Origin: Streptomyces iranensis
Lineage (GTDB): Bacteria; Actinomycetota; Actinomycetes; Streptomycetales; Streptomycetaceae
Assembly (NCBI RefSeq): GCF_017874715.1
Contig: NZ_JAGGLR010000013.1
Span: 1 to 64,000, forward strand
DNA: 64,000 nucleotides
Reading direction: 5' to 3'
In this document: positions 53,473 through 62,142 of the stretch, piece by piece
How the letters are laid out: each line of letters starts with the position of its first letter
How positions within the stretch are numbered: position 1 is the first letter of the stretch
Made by a program: the position numbers and the translations under genes
The notes under the pieces: generated by a model
Told to the model about the DNA's origin: nothing
What the model saw: the letters and a program-made list of their open reading frames with translations, nothing else
The model's database searches: none

Positions 53473-54534
53473 CTAGCGCAGCTTGGGGTCTAGGGCGTCG
53501 CGCACCGCGTCGCCGAGCATGATGAACGCGAGCACCGTGATGGACAGCGCCCCGGCCGGCCACAGCAGCATGTGCGGGGCGTTGCGGATCTGGGTTGCGG
53601 CCGAGGAGATGTCGATCCCCCAGGAGACGGTGGGCGGTTTGAGCCCCACGCCGAGGAACGACAGCGTGGCCTCCAGTGAGATGTAGGTGCCCAGTGCGAT
53701 GGTCGCGACGACGATCACGGGCGCCACGGCGTTGGGCGCGATATGGCGCAGCAGCGTCCGGCCGCTGCCCGCGCCGAGCACCCGCGCCGCCTGCACGTAG
53801 TCGTGCTCCTTGACGGTCACCACCGAGCCGCGCGCGATCCGGGAGATCTGTGGCCAGCCCAGCAGCACGATGAAGCCCACCACCGGCCAGACCGAGCCGC
53901 TGGTGACCACCGACAGGAAGACCAGCCCGCCCAGCAGGATCGGGATGCCGAAGAAGACATCGGCGATCCGCGAGAGCAGCGCGTCCCACCAGCCGCCGAA
54001 GTACCCGGCGAGTCCGCCCAGCACGCTGCCCAGCAGCGCCGCGCCGAGGGTGGCGCAGATGCCGACGGTGATGGAGGCGCGGGCGCCGTAGACCGTGCGG
54101 GTGTAGACATCGCGGCCCTGGAGGTCGTAGCCGAAGGGGTGGCCGGGGGCCGGGCCGTCCTGCGCCCTGGCCAGGTCGCCGTGGTACGGATTTCCGCTCG
54201 CGATCAGCTGCGGCCAGATCGCGATCACGACGAGGAAGAGGATGATCAGCGCGGAGGCGACGAAGATCGGATTGCGGCGCAGATCGTGCCAGGCGTCGGT
54301 CCACAGCCCCCGTCCGGTGGGCGCGGCCGGTCCGCCGGAGCGGCGGCCGGGCTCCCCGCGCCAGGGGAGCGGAAGGCGCCGCCAGGGGCCGCGCCGTGGT
54401 CCGCCCTTCGGAGGTGGCCCGCCCTTCGGCGTCCGGGGGCCGGAGGCGGTGGGGTCCACCGGACGGCCGCCGCCGCTCCCGGGCGGTGCGATCGCCTCGG
54501 TCGTGTCGTAGCGCGTGTCAAAGGGCTCAGGCAT
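53473..54534 (-). CDS. Peptide ABC transporter permease, OppC-like (operon 2)
   Basis: A 353-residue permease with an unusually long polar N-terminus (about 75 residues, Pro/Gly/Arg-rich) before LRRNPIFVASALIILFLVVI. The EAA loop is HDYVQAARVLGAGSGRTLLR, then HIAPNAVAP. ATG 54534 overlaps the OppB-like stop by eight bases. Otherwise it is as in operon 1. Confidence 0.9.
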   Translation of the reverse strand: MPEPFDTRYDTTEAIAPPGSGGGRPVDPTASGPRTPKGGPPPKGGPRRGPWRRLPLPWRGEPGRRSGGPAAPTGRGLWTDAWHDLRRNPIFVASALIILFLVVIAIWPQLIASGNPYHGDLARAQDGPAPGHPFGYDLQGRDVYTRTVYGARASITVGICATLGAALLGSVLGGLAGYFGGWWDALLSRIADVFFGIPILLGGLVFLSVVTSGSVWPVVGFIVLLGWPQISRIARGSVVTVKEHDYVQAARVLGAGSGRTLLRHIAPNAVAPVIVVATIALGTYISLEATLSFLGVGLKPPTVSWGIDISSAATQIRNAPHMLLWPAGALSITVLAFIMLGDAVRDALDPKLR

Positions 54535-55450
54535 ACCGGATCCTCGGGTCGAGCACGGCGTAGAGGAGGTCGACGAGCAGATTGGCGAGCAGGAAGACGA
54601 TCACCAGGATGGTCACGAAGCCGACGACGGTCGGCGAGTTCTGGCGCAGGATGCCCTGGTAGAGCTGGTAGCCCACGCCGTGGATGTTGAAGATCCGCTC
54701 GGTGACGATGGCCCCGCCCATGAGCGCGCCGATGTCCGTGCCGATGAAGGTCACCACCGGGATCAGCGAGTTGCGCAGCAGATGGCGGGTGACGATCCGG
54801 TGGCGCGGCAGCCCCTTGGCGACGGCGGTACGGACGTAGTCGGCGCGGGCGTTCTCCACGATGGAGGTACGGGTGAGGCGGGTGGTGTACGCGAGCGAGA
54901 CCAGCCCCAGCACCACCCCGGGCAGCAGCAGTTCGTTCAGCGGCGCCTCCGGCGAAACCGACGGCCTGGCCCAGCCCCACGTCACGCCGAACAGATACTG
55001 CAGCACCGTGCCGCTGACGAAGGTCGGGACGGAGACCACGACCAGGGTGAGCAGCAGCACCGAGGTGTCAAGACCCCGGCCCCGGCGCAGCCCGCTGAGG
55101 ACGCCCAGGGTGATCCCCAGCGCCATCTCGAAGGCGACCGCGACGAGGGTGAGCCGGAGGGTGACCGGGAACGCGCTCGCCATCAGCTCGGTCACCGGCT
55201 GCCCGTTGAAGGCCGTACCGAAGTGGCCGCTGAAGATCTGCCCCATGTAGTGCGCGTACTGCCGCCACAGCGGCTCATCCAGATAGAGGTCTTCACGGAT
55301 CCGGGCGGCGGTGGCGGGGTCGGGGGCCTTGTCGCCGAAGAGCGCGGCCACCGGGTCGCCGAGCGCGTACACCATGAAGAAGATCAGGAAGGTGGAGCCG
55401 ATGAAGACCGGGATCATCTGCAGCAGCCGCCGCAGCGTATAGCGGCCCAT
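54527..55450 (-). CDS. Peptide ABC transporter permease, OppB-like (operon 2)
   Basis: A 307-residue permease starting MGRYTLRRLLQMIPVFIGST. Six helices are present, with the EAA loop ADYVRTAVAKGLPRHRIVTR and HLLRNSLIP. It is close to the operon 1 homologue over the whole length. The start is three bases after the binding-protein stop at 55454. Confidence 0.9.
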   Translation of the reverse strand: MGRYTLRRLLQMIPVFIGSTFLIFFMVYALGDPVAALFGDKAPDPATAARIREDLYLDEPLWRQYAHYMGQIFSGHFGTAFNGQPVTELMASAFPVTLRLTLVAVAFEMALGITLGVLSGLRRGRGLDTSVLLLTLVVVSVPTFVSGTVLQYLFGVTWGWARPSVSPEAPLNELLLPGVVLGLVSLAYTTRLTRTSIVENARADYVRTAVAKGLPRHRIVTRHLLRNSLIPVVTFIGTDIGALMGGAIVTERIFNIHGVGYQLYQGILRQNSPTVVGFVTILVIVFLLANLLVDLLYAVLDPRIRYA

Positions 55451-55453
55451 GGC

Positions 55454-57100
55454 TCAGCCGACCCTGATCTGTGAGTAGACCGGCACGCTGAACTGATTGA
55501 GCGCCACCTCGCTGAGCCGCTGCGAATAGCCCGCGCTGCCGTTCTGGTACCAGAGCGGGATCGCGGGCATCTGCTCGGCGAGGATCTTCTCCGCGTCCCG
55601 GAAACCGGCGATGGCGCGGCCGTCGGCGGAGGTGGCGTTGGCCTGGTTCACCAGCCGGTCGAAGCCGGTGTCGCTGAAGTGGCCGTCGTTGGAGGAGGCG
55701 CCGGTGTAGTACAGCGGCTGGAGGAAGTTCTGGATCAGCGGATAGTCCATCTGCCAGCCGGCCCGGAACGGCCCGGTCATCTTCTTCCCCGCCATCTTGT
55801 TGCGGTAGTCGGCGAAGGTGCCGACCGGTTTGCCGACACAGGCCCGGTCGTTCCGCAGCACGGTGTTGACGCTGTTGCAGACCGCGTCCACCCAGTCCTT
55901 GTGGGAGCCGGTGTCGGCGTTGTACGTGATCGTCATCCGGCCGCCGGGCAGCCCGCCACCCGCCTTGATCAGCTTGCGTGCCCGGACCGGGTCGTAGCGG
56001 CAGGAGTCCCCGCACAGCCCCGGCTGATAGCCGCCCTGGCTGCGCAGGACCGGCGAGGTCCAGTCGGTCGCGGGGGTGCGGGTGCCCTGGAAGATCCGCT
56101 CGGTGATCTGCGCCCGGTTGATCGCCATCGAGATGCCCCGGCGGACCTTGGCCTTCGCCGGGCCGCTCCAGGTGCGGTCGTACATCGGGAAGGTGAGGGT
56201 CTGGATGATCCCGGCGGGCTGGTTGATGTAGCGGTTGCCGAGATCGGAGCGTACGAACTTCAGCTGCTGCGCCGGGACATCGTCGACCAGATCGAGATTG
56301 CCCGCCTGGAGATCGGTGTAGGCGGTGTTGCTATCGGTGTAGACGCGGAGGTCGACGCCCTTGTTACGGGCCTTGTCCGGGCCGGGGTAGCCGTCCCAGG
56401 CGCGCAGCTTCATCACCGAGCCCTTGGCGTACGACCGCACCTGGTACGGGCCGTTGCCGATGGGCTTCCTCAGCCAGGCGGCGTGGTCCTCGAAGAACGC
56501 CCGGGGCAGCGGCACATAGGCGTTGTAGCCGAGGGTCTTGGGCCAGGTGGAGAACTTCTGGGTGAGCCGGACGGTGAAGGTCCGGTCGTTCCTGACCCGC
56601 AGCCCGGAGAGGGCCTTGGCGGTGGGGGCGCCGCCGGAGGCGGGGTGGACCTTGTCATAGCCCTCGATGTACTCGAAGAAGTAGGCGTTGCGCTGCTTGT
56701 GGTCGATCCGGGCGCCGTAGTTCCAGGCGTTCACGAAGGACGCGGCGGTGACCTTCTCACCGTTGGCGAACCGCCGGCCCTTCTTGAGGGTGATGGTGTA
56801 GTTGCGCTGGTCGGAACTCTCGATCCGCTCCGCGAGCGCGTTCTTGGCCTCGCCGGTCCTCGGGTCGTAGCGCTTGAGCCCCCGGAAGATCATGTCGAGG
56901 ACCTTGCCGCCCTGGACGTCATTGGTGTTGGCGGGCTCCAGCGGATTGGGGGGATCCCCCCAGGAGGAGCGGACGACACCGGCGTCGTCGCCGCTGTCCC
57001 CGCCGCCGCAGGCTGTCGCGGTGGCCGCGGCCGTCACGATCAGGACGACGGCGCGCAGGGAAGGACGGGCACGCAGGGAATACGGGGCTCCGCGACGCAT
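55454..57100 (-). CDS. Oligopeptide ABC substrate-binding lipoprotein (operon 2)
   Basis: A 548-residue family-5 binding protein. The signal peptide is Arg-rich (MRRGAPYSLRARPSLRAVVL) with lipobox TATAC. It contains WGDPPNPLEPANTNDVQGGK, GNGPYQVRSY, ISMAINRAQITERIFQG and GYQPGLCGDSCRYDP (Cys pair also in the operon 1 protein). It starts at ATG 57100 after GGGAGG. It is the first gene of the leftward operon; the 93-bp palindrome lies in its upstream region. Confidence 0.9.
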   Translation of the reverse strand: MRRGAPYSLRARPSLRAVVLIVTAAATATACGGGDSGDDAGVVRSSWGDPPNPLEPANTNDVQGGKVLDMIFRGLKRYDPRTGEAKNALAERIESSDQRNYTITLKKGRRFANGEKVTAASFVNAWNYGARIDHKQRNAYFFEYIEGYDKVHPASGGAPTAKALSGLRVRNDRTFTVRLTQKFSTWPKTLGYNAYVPLPRAFFEDHAAWLRKPIGNGPYQVRSYAKGSVMKLRAWDGYPGPDKARNKGVDLRVYTDSNTAYTDLQAGNLDLVDDVPAQQLKFVRSDLGNRYINQPAGIIQTLTFPMYDRTWSGPAKAKVRRGISMAINRAQITERIFQGTRTPATDWTSPVLRSQGGYQPGLCGDSCRYDPVRARKLIKAGGGLPGGRMTITYNADTGSHKDWVDAVCNSVNTVLRNDRACVGKPVGTFADYRNKMAGKKMTGPFRAGWQMDYPLIQNFLQPLYYTGASSNDGHFSDTGFDRLVNQANATSADGRAIAGFRDAEKILAEQMPAIPLWYQNGSAGYSQRLSEVALNQFSVPVYSQIRVG

Positions 57101-57157
57101 GGCGCCTCCCGACGATCCGGTCCAAGATCGGCCTTACGGGGCGTCCGGCGGATCGAT

Positions 57158-57250
57158 CCCCTCCCCGCCCCTTCCCGAAACTGGGGCTCCGCCCCAGACC
57201 CCGGGGGTCCAGGGGCGAAGCCCCTGGTTCCGGGAAGGGGCGGGGAGGGG
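57158..57250. repeat. 93-bp palindromic (REP/MITE-like) element
   Basis: The perfect 20-bp terminal inverted repeats CCCCTCCCCGCCCCTTCCCG (57158-57177) and its complement (57231-57250) enclose two smaller hairpins, TGGGGCTCCGCCCCA and CCAGGGGCGAAGCCCCTGG. The element lies in the divergent gap between operon 2 and the epoxide hydrolase gene. The same termini and the downstream AGCCCGCCGCAGGCG bound the array at 34.8-35.6 kb, so this is a dispersed family. Confidence 0.85.
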
Positions 57251-57401
57251 AGCAGCCCGCCGCAGGCGACAAGATCAGTCGGACACCACCTAGGCCCATC
57301 TGACATCCGCACCGCCGGTGGCGCACGTCGATGACCGCTGTCCGGGGTGGCGGAGGCGTCGCGGACACTCCCCGTCCGCGACCGCGCCTACCGTGCGGCC
57401 C

Positions 57402-58526
57402 ATGGAGATCCGTCCCTTCCGTATCGCCGTCCCCGAAGCCGACCTCGACGATCTGCGCCGACGCCTGGAACGCACTCGCTGGCCGGAGCGGCTCCCGGGC
57501 GCCGGCTGGTCCGACGGTGCCTCGCCCGACCATGTCCGCGAGCTGGCCGGGTACTGGGCCACCGGGTTCGACTGGCGGGCGCGAGAGGCGCGGCTGAACG
57601 CGTTTCCGCAGTTCACCACCGAGATCGACGGACAGCGGGTGCACTTCCTCCAGGTCCGCTCGCCCGAACCGGATGCCCTGCCGCTGCTGATCACTCATGG
57701 CTGGCCGGGTTCGGTCGCGGAGTTCACCGAGGTCATCGGCCCGCTGACCGATCCGCGCGGACACGGCGGCGACCCGGCCGACGCCTTCCACGTCGTCGTC
57801 CCGTCCCTCCCCGGATTCGCCTTCTCCGCCCCGCCGCGCGAGCCCGGCTGGGGCATCCGCCGCATCGCCACCGCGTGGACGGAGCTGATGCGGCGCCTGG
57901 GGTACGAGCGCTACGGCACGCAGGGCGGCGACTTCGGGTCGCTGATCTCTCCCGAGGTGGCGCGGGTGGCGCCGGCCCGGGTCGTCGGCGTTCATGTCAA
58001 CGCGCTGGTGACCGCGGGGTCGGCCGGCGCGACGGATCCGGAGGAGCTGACCCCGGCCGAGCGCTCACGCCTCACCGGTCTCGAACGCTGGCACCGCGAG
58101 CTCTCCGGCTACGCCGCCATCCAGGGCACCCGCCCCCAGACCCTGTCCTACGGCCTCGCCGACTCGCCCGTCGGCCAACTCGCCTGGAACGTGGACTGGT
58201 TCGCCGCCCACGGCGACAAACCGGATGCCCTCGACCGCGACGCGGTCCTGACGAACGTCTCCCTGTACTGGTTCACCAACACGGCGGGCCCCTCCGCCCG
58301 CCTCTACAAAGAGGCCGCCTCGGCCTGGGGCGCGGCCCCCGAGCGCTCAGGGGTCCCCACCGGCGTCGCGGTCTTCGCGGGCGACACCGCGATCCGCCGT
58401 CTCGCCGAGCCATGGCATGCGATCACCCACTGGTCGGAGTTCGGGACGGGCGGCCACTTCGCGGCGATGGAGGTCCCGGAGCTGCTGGTGGGCGACGTAC
58501 GGACGTTCTTCCGCGACCTGCGCTGA
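57402..58526 (+). CDS. Epoxide hydrolase (EPHX1-like, N-terminal EHN domain)
   Basis: A 374-residue alpha/beta-hydrolase. The N-terminal EHN segment is FRIAVPEADLDDLRRRLERT with WPERLPGAGWSDG. The oxyanion motif is H99-GWPGS; the nucleophile is D177 in GTQGGDFGS and the catalytic His H352 in GTGGHFAAME. It should open epoxides to diols by the Asp-ester mechanism. ATG 57402 lacks a clear ribosome site. It is oriented away from operon 2 and converges on the tetR gene, 10 bp between stops. Confidence 0.87.
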   Translation: MEIRPFRIAVPEADLDDLRRRLERTRWPERLPGAGWSDGASPDHVRELAGYWATGFDWRAREARLNAFPQFTTEIDGQRVHFLQVRSPEPDALPLLITHGWPGSVAEFTEVIGPLTDPRGHGGDPADAFHVVVPSLPGFAFSAPPREPGWGIRRIATAWTELMRRLGYERYGTQGGDFGSLISPEVARVAPARVVGVHVNALVTAGSAGATDPEELTPAERSRLTGLERWHRELSGYAAIQGTRPQTLSYGLADSPVGQLAWNVDWFAAHGDKPDALDRDAVLTNVSLYWFTNTAGPSARLYKEAASAWGAAPERSGVPTGVAVFAGDTAIRRLAEPWHAITHWSEFGTGGHFAAMEVPELLVGDVRTFFRDLR

Positions 58527-58536
58527 CCTGCGCCGA

Positions 58537-59082
58537 TCATTTCGTCAGGATCGCGCTCGCGACGACCTCGAAGAGGTGCTCGGCGCGTGACGCGAGCGAG
58601 GGCTGGTCGCCCAGCCATGCGAGCGCCGCGATCAGCGCGAACAGATCGGTGCCATCGATGTCCGTCCGCGCCATGCCCGCGGCCTGGGCACGGGCGAGGA
58701 GCCGCGCCCCGGCCGCGCGCAGGGTGACGCACGAAGCGTGGAGTGCGGATTCGGTGTCCTCGATGGCGGCCGCCATCAGCACGGTCACCCCCCGATACTC
58801 GGTTGTCCACGCCACGCAGTCGCGTAGCCACGAAGCGAGAGCGTCTTCGGGCGAGCTCGACGTTTCGAGCTCGTCCGCCTTTGCCGTCAGCTCGTCGAAG
58901 CTCGTGTGGAGCAGGGCCTCGAGCAGCGCCTCGCGGGTCGGAAAGTGGCGGAGCAGCGTTGCGAGCCCCACGTCGGCCTTGCGCGCGATGTCGCGCAGCG
59001 ACGCGTCGACGCCTTGCTCGGCGATGACGGTGCCCGCGACTGCGAGCAGGTGGTCACGGTTCTTCCTGGCGTCGGCCCGCAT
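58537..59082 (-). CDS. TetR family regulator
   Basis: A 181-residue repressor. The HTH is RDIARKADVGLATLLRHFPT in an N-terminus starting MRADARKNRDHLLAVAGTVI; the C-terminal part resembles the TetR_C_SbtR-like helical domain (ALASWLRDCVAWTTEYRGVT). ATG 59082 follows GAGGGG; the extended frame to 59202 runs through the operator repeats and is rejected. Divergent from the oxidoreductase, whose promoter it almost certainly controls through three repeated sites. Confidence 0.87.
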   Translation of the reverse strand: MRADARKNRDHLLAVAGTVIAEQGVDASLRDIARKADVGLATLLRHFPTREALLEALLHTSFDELTAKADELETSSSPEDALASWLRDCVAWTTEYRGVTVLMAAAIEDTESALHASCVTLRAAGARLLARAQAAGMARTDIDGTDLFALIAALAWLGDQPSLASRAEHLFEVVASAILTK

Positions 59083-59101
59083 CTGCCCCTCTTGACTATC
59101 C

Positions 59102-59156
59102 GGACCAGTGGTCCATATATTCGGATCAGTGGTACGGATATATGGACCACTGATCC
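59102..59156. promoter_or_regulatory. Three 13-bp operator-like sites at 21-bp spacing
   Basis: GGACCAGTGGTCC (59102-59114, perfect palindrome), GGATCAGTGGTAC (59123-59135) and GGACCACTGATCC (59144-59156, inverse of GGATCAGTGGTCC) begin exactly 21 bp apart, two helical turns. ATATAT sequences fill the spacers. They occupy the gap between tetR and the divergent oxidoreductase gene and fit a cooperative TetR operator array. Confidence 0.75.
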
Positions 59157-59192
59157 GATCAGCGTATCCCGCGGCGCGGGCAGGAGAAAATG

Positions 59193-60206
59193 ATGTCGAC
59201 ACGCACGATGAGGGCGATCCGGCTGCACGACTTCGGCGGCCCCGAGGTGCTGCGTTATGAGGAGGCGCCGGTCCCCGAACCGGGGCCGGGTGAGGTGCTC
59301 GTCCGCGTGCACGCGGTCGGCATCAACCCTCCCGACTGGTACGTGCGCGAGGGAATGCGCGAACTGCCTCCCGAGCTCAAGCCCCCGTTCGATCTCCCCT
59401 TGATTCCGGGGACCGACGTCTCGGGCGTCGTGGAAGCCGTCGCCGCCGACGTCAACGGCTTCGCGGTCGGAGACGAGGTGGTCGGCCTGCTGCGCTTCCC
59501 CATCGCTCTCCAGGGCGGCGCATACGCCGAGTACGTCACCGCGCCGGCGTCCGACCTCGCCCCCAAGCCGGCCGCCATCGACCATGTGCACGCCGCCGGG
59601 CTGCCCATGTCGGGGTTGACGGCGTGGCAGTTCTTGATCGAGCTCGGGCACGACCATCCCTCGCCGTTCCAAGAAGCCCGGCACCGCCCGATGGCACTCG
59701 ACAGCGAGACCACGGTGCTCATCAACGGCGCCGCCGGTGGCGTGGGGCACCTCGCTCTCCAACTGGCCAAGTGGAAGGGAGCCCGCGTCATCGCCGTGGC
59801 CTCCGGCGCCCACGAGACGTTCCTGCGCGAGCTCGGCGCCGACGAGTTCATCGACTACACCAAGGAGCGGCCCGAGGAGGTCGCCCGTGACGTCGATCTC
59901 GTCCTGGACAACGTCGGGGGTCCCGACAGCAGGCGCTTCCTGCGCACCCTCAAGCGTGGCGGATCCCTCTACCCGGTGTACTTCGCCGAGTTCGACGACG
60001 AGGAGAACGCGAAGCTGGGCGTCACGGTCACCGCCACCCAGGTCCGCTCGAACGGCGCGCAACTCGCCGAACTGGGGCTTCTGCTCGACGCGGGCACGGT
60101 TCGCGTCGCGGTGGACAGCACGTTTCCGCTCGCGGATGCCCGAGCGGCGCACGAACGCGCCGCCCGAGGGCATATCCAAGGCAAGATCGTGCTCACGGTC
60201 GCCTAG
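59193..60206 (+). CDS. NADP-dependent oxidoreductase, quinone reductase-like MDR
   Basis: A 337-residue medium-chain dehydrogenase/reductase. It begins MSTRTMRAIRLHDFGGPEVL; HAVGINPPDWYVREG lacks zinc ligands, and the NADP-binding loop is INGAAGGVGHLALQLAKWKG. This indicates a zinc-independent quinone oxidoreductase/enoyl reductase type; substrate unknown. ATG 59193 has GGAG six nt upstream; ATG 59190 is adjacent. It is probably repressed by the divergent TetR protein and induced by a reactive compound. Confidence 0.87.
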   Translation: MSTRTMRAIRLHDFGGPEVLRYEEAPVPEPGPGEVLVRVHAVGINPPDWYVREGMRELPPELKPPFDLPLIPGTDVSGVVEAVAADVNGFAVGDEVVGLLRFPIALQGGAYAEYVTAPASDLAPKPAAIDHVHAAGLPMSGLTAWQFLIELGHDHPSPFQEARHRPMALDSETTVLINGAAGGVGHLALQLAKWKGARVIAVASGAHETFLRELGADEFIDYTKERPEEVARDVDLVLDNVGGPDSRRFLRTLKRGGSLYPVYFAEFDDEENAKLGVTVTATQVRSNGAQLAELGLLLDAGTVRVAVDSTFPLADARAAHERAARGHIQGKIVLTVA

Positions 60207-60323
60207 GAACGGGCCGTTCGGACGCGCGGCGAAGGCGGAGGCATCGCTGCTCGGGAGGGGTCCCGGGCGGCCCCGGGGAGGATGGGCCGCCCGTAGCCGA
60301 GGTGAACGTAAGGAAGTTCCGCC

Positions 60324-60524
60324 ATGACCCCCGTACAAGTCGACTGGCTGTCCATCGTGCTCGGTCCCCTCGCCCTCATCGCGCTGGCGTTCGCCTTCTC
60401 CGCGCAGCGCTCAGCGGTCAAGCGGGGCGAATCCATGCCCGGCTGGGGCAAGGCCGTACAGGGCGTGGGGATCGCCTTTGTGCTGTTCGTGGCCCTGTCC
60501 AACATGGCGTGGGGAAGTCCGTGA
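60324..60524 (+). CDS. Small two-helix membrane protein
   Basis: A 66-residue protein with two hydrophobic helices, WLSIVLGPLALIALAFAF and GVGIAFVLFVALSNMAW, joined by a basic loop (SAQRSAVKRGESMPGWG). AAGGAA lies upstream of ATG 60324. No family is recognised. It lies 117 bp after the oxidoreductase and converges on the PIN gene. Confidence 0.65.
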   Translation: MTPVQVDWLSIVLGPLALIALAFAFSAQRSAVKRGESMPGWGKAVQGVGIAFVLFVALSNMAWGSP

Positions 60525-60534
60525 GGGAGTTGAA

Positions 60535-60936
60535 TCAGACCTGCTGCACGGCCACCAGCTTGCCTCGGCTGTCAAGCCGGTCGAGCAAATGCCGAATGTC
60601 GTCGGGGTCGGAGGTGACGATCGCCGCCTTCTGCCGCGCGGCGAGCACCGCGACCGCTCCGTCCACCGGATCCGACGTTCCCGCTCGGGCCAGCAACTCC
60701 CCGATCTCCCGAGCCGCTGTCTCGTCCATGACCGCCACATCGCACCCGTTGAGCATCTGCGCCAAGCGTGCCTGGCGTGCCCCGTCCCGCCATACCTGCG
60801 CGACCACAGGCGCGGGCACCTGGGGCACACCACCCGCCGTGAGATAGGCCCGGTGGGCCCGCCAGACCTTGGTCTGGGATCGCTCAGCAGCGATCAGCAT
60901 TCCCGCGTCATAGACAACGGGTCGTAGTACCGTCAT
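60535..60936 (-). CDS. PIN-domain toxin (VapC-like)
   Basis: A 133-residue putative ribonuclease. Acidic PIN residues are visible: D10 in LRPVVYDAGMLIAAE, D92 in DPVDGAVAVLAARQ and D110/D112 in IVTSDPDDIRHLL. ATG 60936 has a GGGGGGA seven nt upstream; an in-frame TTG at 60966 overlaps the antitoxin stop (TTGA) and would give tight coupling. Paired with the upstream gene it forms a type II toxin-antitoxin unit. Confidence 0.82.
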   Translation of the reverse strand: MTVLRPVVYDAGMLIAAERSQTKVWRAHRAYLTAGGVPQVPAPVVAQVWRDGARQARLAQMLNGCDVAVMDETAAREIGELLARAGTSDPVDGAVAVLAARQKAAIVTSDPDDIRHLLDRLDSRGKLVAVQQV

Positions 60937-60962
60937 CGGCTGTCCCCCCGAGCGCTTGGCTA

Positions 60963-61238
60963 TCAAGCCGCGTGATCGCCGACACCGGACTCGCCGTCCG
61001 TGACGGGCCTCGTGACCGTGTCCATGAATTCATCCACCCACGCCTGCTCCTCCGGGGTGGGTGGACCGATCTCCGCCAGCACCTCTTCCGCCGCGATCAG
61101 CCCTGCCTCGATCTTGGCCGCGTGCTCTGCCGCGCGCGAGAGCCAGGCCGAAACGCTCATGCCCTCGCGATCCGCCGCTTCCTTGGCGGCGCTCAGGGTC
61201 TCGCTCGGGATCGTGATCGTGACACGTTCGAGGCTCAT
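60963..61238 (-). CDS. Antitoxin of VapBC-like pair
   Basis: A 91-residue protein. The N-terminal ribbon-helix-helix is MSLERVTITIPSETLSAAKE with AADREGMSVSAWLSRAAEH; the acidic C-terminus (EEVLAEIGPPTPEEQAWVDE) should wrap the PIN toxin. ATG 61238 has no strong ribosome site; the longer frame to 61355 is less likely. It ends inside the toxin's alternative TTG start, a typical TA arrangement, and probably represses its own promoter. Confidence 0.8.
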   Translation of the reverse strand: MSLERVTITIPSETLSAAKEAADREGMSVSAWLSRAAEHAAKIEAGLIAAEEVLAEIGPPTPEEQAWVDEFMDTVTRPVTDGESGVGDHAA

Positions 61239-61353
61239 ACCGGCGATCATACGGACGGGCTGCCCGTTCCGGGCGCCTGTGGACGGTGGTTCATCCGAAC
61301 GTGGGGACGGGCAGATTGTGGGACGGCCCACCGGCACGTGTGAGGAGAGCCCC

Positions 61354-62046
61354 ATGACCAGCTCGCCCTTCCCGGCAGATCACTCGCCCTTCCCCGCAGA
61401 TCAGCGGATCGTCCTGATCGGCGACCCACGGGTCAGGGCGGTGCCGGTGCGCGAATGTGGTGAACCGCTGGTCGACTGCCGGGGGCGGATGCGCGTGGAC
61501 GTCCGGCGGGCCGATCCCGCGGGGCACTTCGCGCACCTCCGGGCCGGAGTCGCCGAACGTCTCGAGCGGGCCGAGAAGTCGCTGCCCGGCGACTGGCGGT
61601 GGTTGCTGGTCGAGGGCTACCGGCCCCCGGCGCTCCAGCGGGAGATCTTCGATGGCTACGCGGCCACGCTGCGGAAGCTCGATCCGGGCGCCGACGAGGA
61701 GCGGATCCGGACGGCGGCCAGCCGCTGGTGCGCCCCGGCGGAGACGGCCGGACATGTCGCCGGGGCGGCGATCGACCTCACTGTATGCACACGGGACGGT
61801 ACGGAGATCGACATGGGCAGCCCGGAGGCCGCGACACCGGAGGAGAGCGGCGGGGCCTGCTACACCCACGCCCCCGGCCTGTCCGAATGGGCCCGCGGGA
61901 ACCGGGCGTTGATGATCGAGGCGCTGTCCTCGGTCGGCATGGTCAACTACCCCACCGAGTGGTGGCACTGGTCCTACGGCGACCGCTACTGGGCCTGGTC
62001 CACGGCCGCCCCCACGGCCGTCTACGGCCCCGTCCCGGAGCCCTGA
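61354..62046 (+). CDS. D-Ala-D-Ala dipeptidase, VanX/DdpX family (M15D)
   Basis: A 230-residue zinc peptidase. Conserved residues are visible: R90 in LVEGYRPP, zinc ligands H134 and D141 in AGHVAGAAIDL, general base E202 and third ligand H205 in YPTEWWHWSYGD. It should hydrolyse D-Ala-D-Ala, thereby lowering precursors for vancomycin-sensitive wall or recycling peptidoglycan. There is no vanRSHA cluster here. ATG 61354 has GAGGAG at six nt. The N-terminus has a duplicated SPFPAD motif. Confidence 0.88.
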   Translation: MTSSPFPADHSPFPADQRIVLIGDPRVRAVPVRECGEPLVDCRGRMRVDVRRADPAGHFAHLRAGVAERLERAEKSLPGDWRWLLVEGYRPPALQREIFDGYAATLRKLDPGADEERIRTAASRWCAPAETAGHVAGAAIDLTVCTRDGTEIDMGSPEAATPEESGGACYTHAPGLSEWARGNRALMIEALSSVGMVNYPTEWWHWSYGDRYWAWSTAAPTAVYGPVPEP

Positions 62047-62142
62047 TCAGCGCGCGGGGCGGAATGGGGCGGCGTGAGACGGTCCTCACGTGTGGGCCGG
62101 GCGAAGAGCGCTCCCTTGTATGAGTTCACCTATGATCGCGAC

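Noticed and set aside
62074..62142. N-terminal extension of the GNAT protein from GTG 62074
   Set aside because: RRSSRVGRAKSAPLYEF looks non-native and a TATGAT lies just before GTG 62143; kept only as an alternative start.
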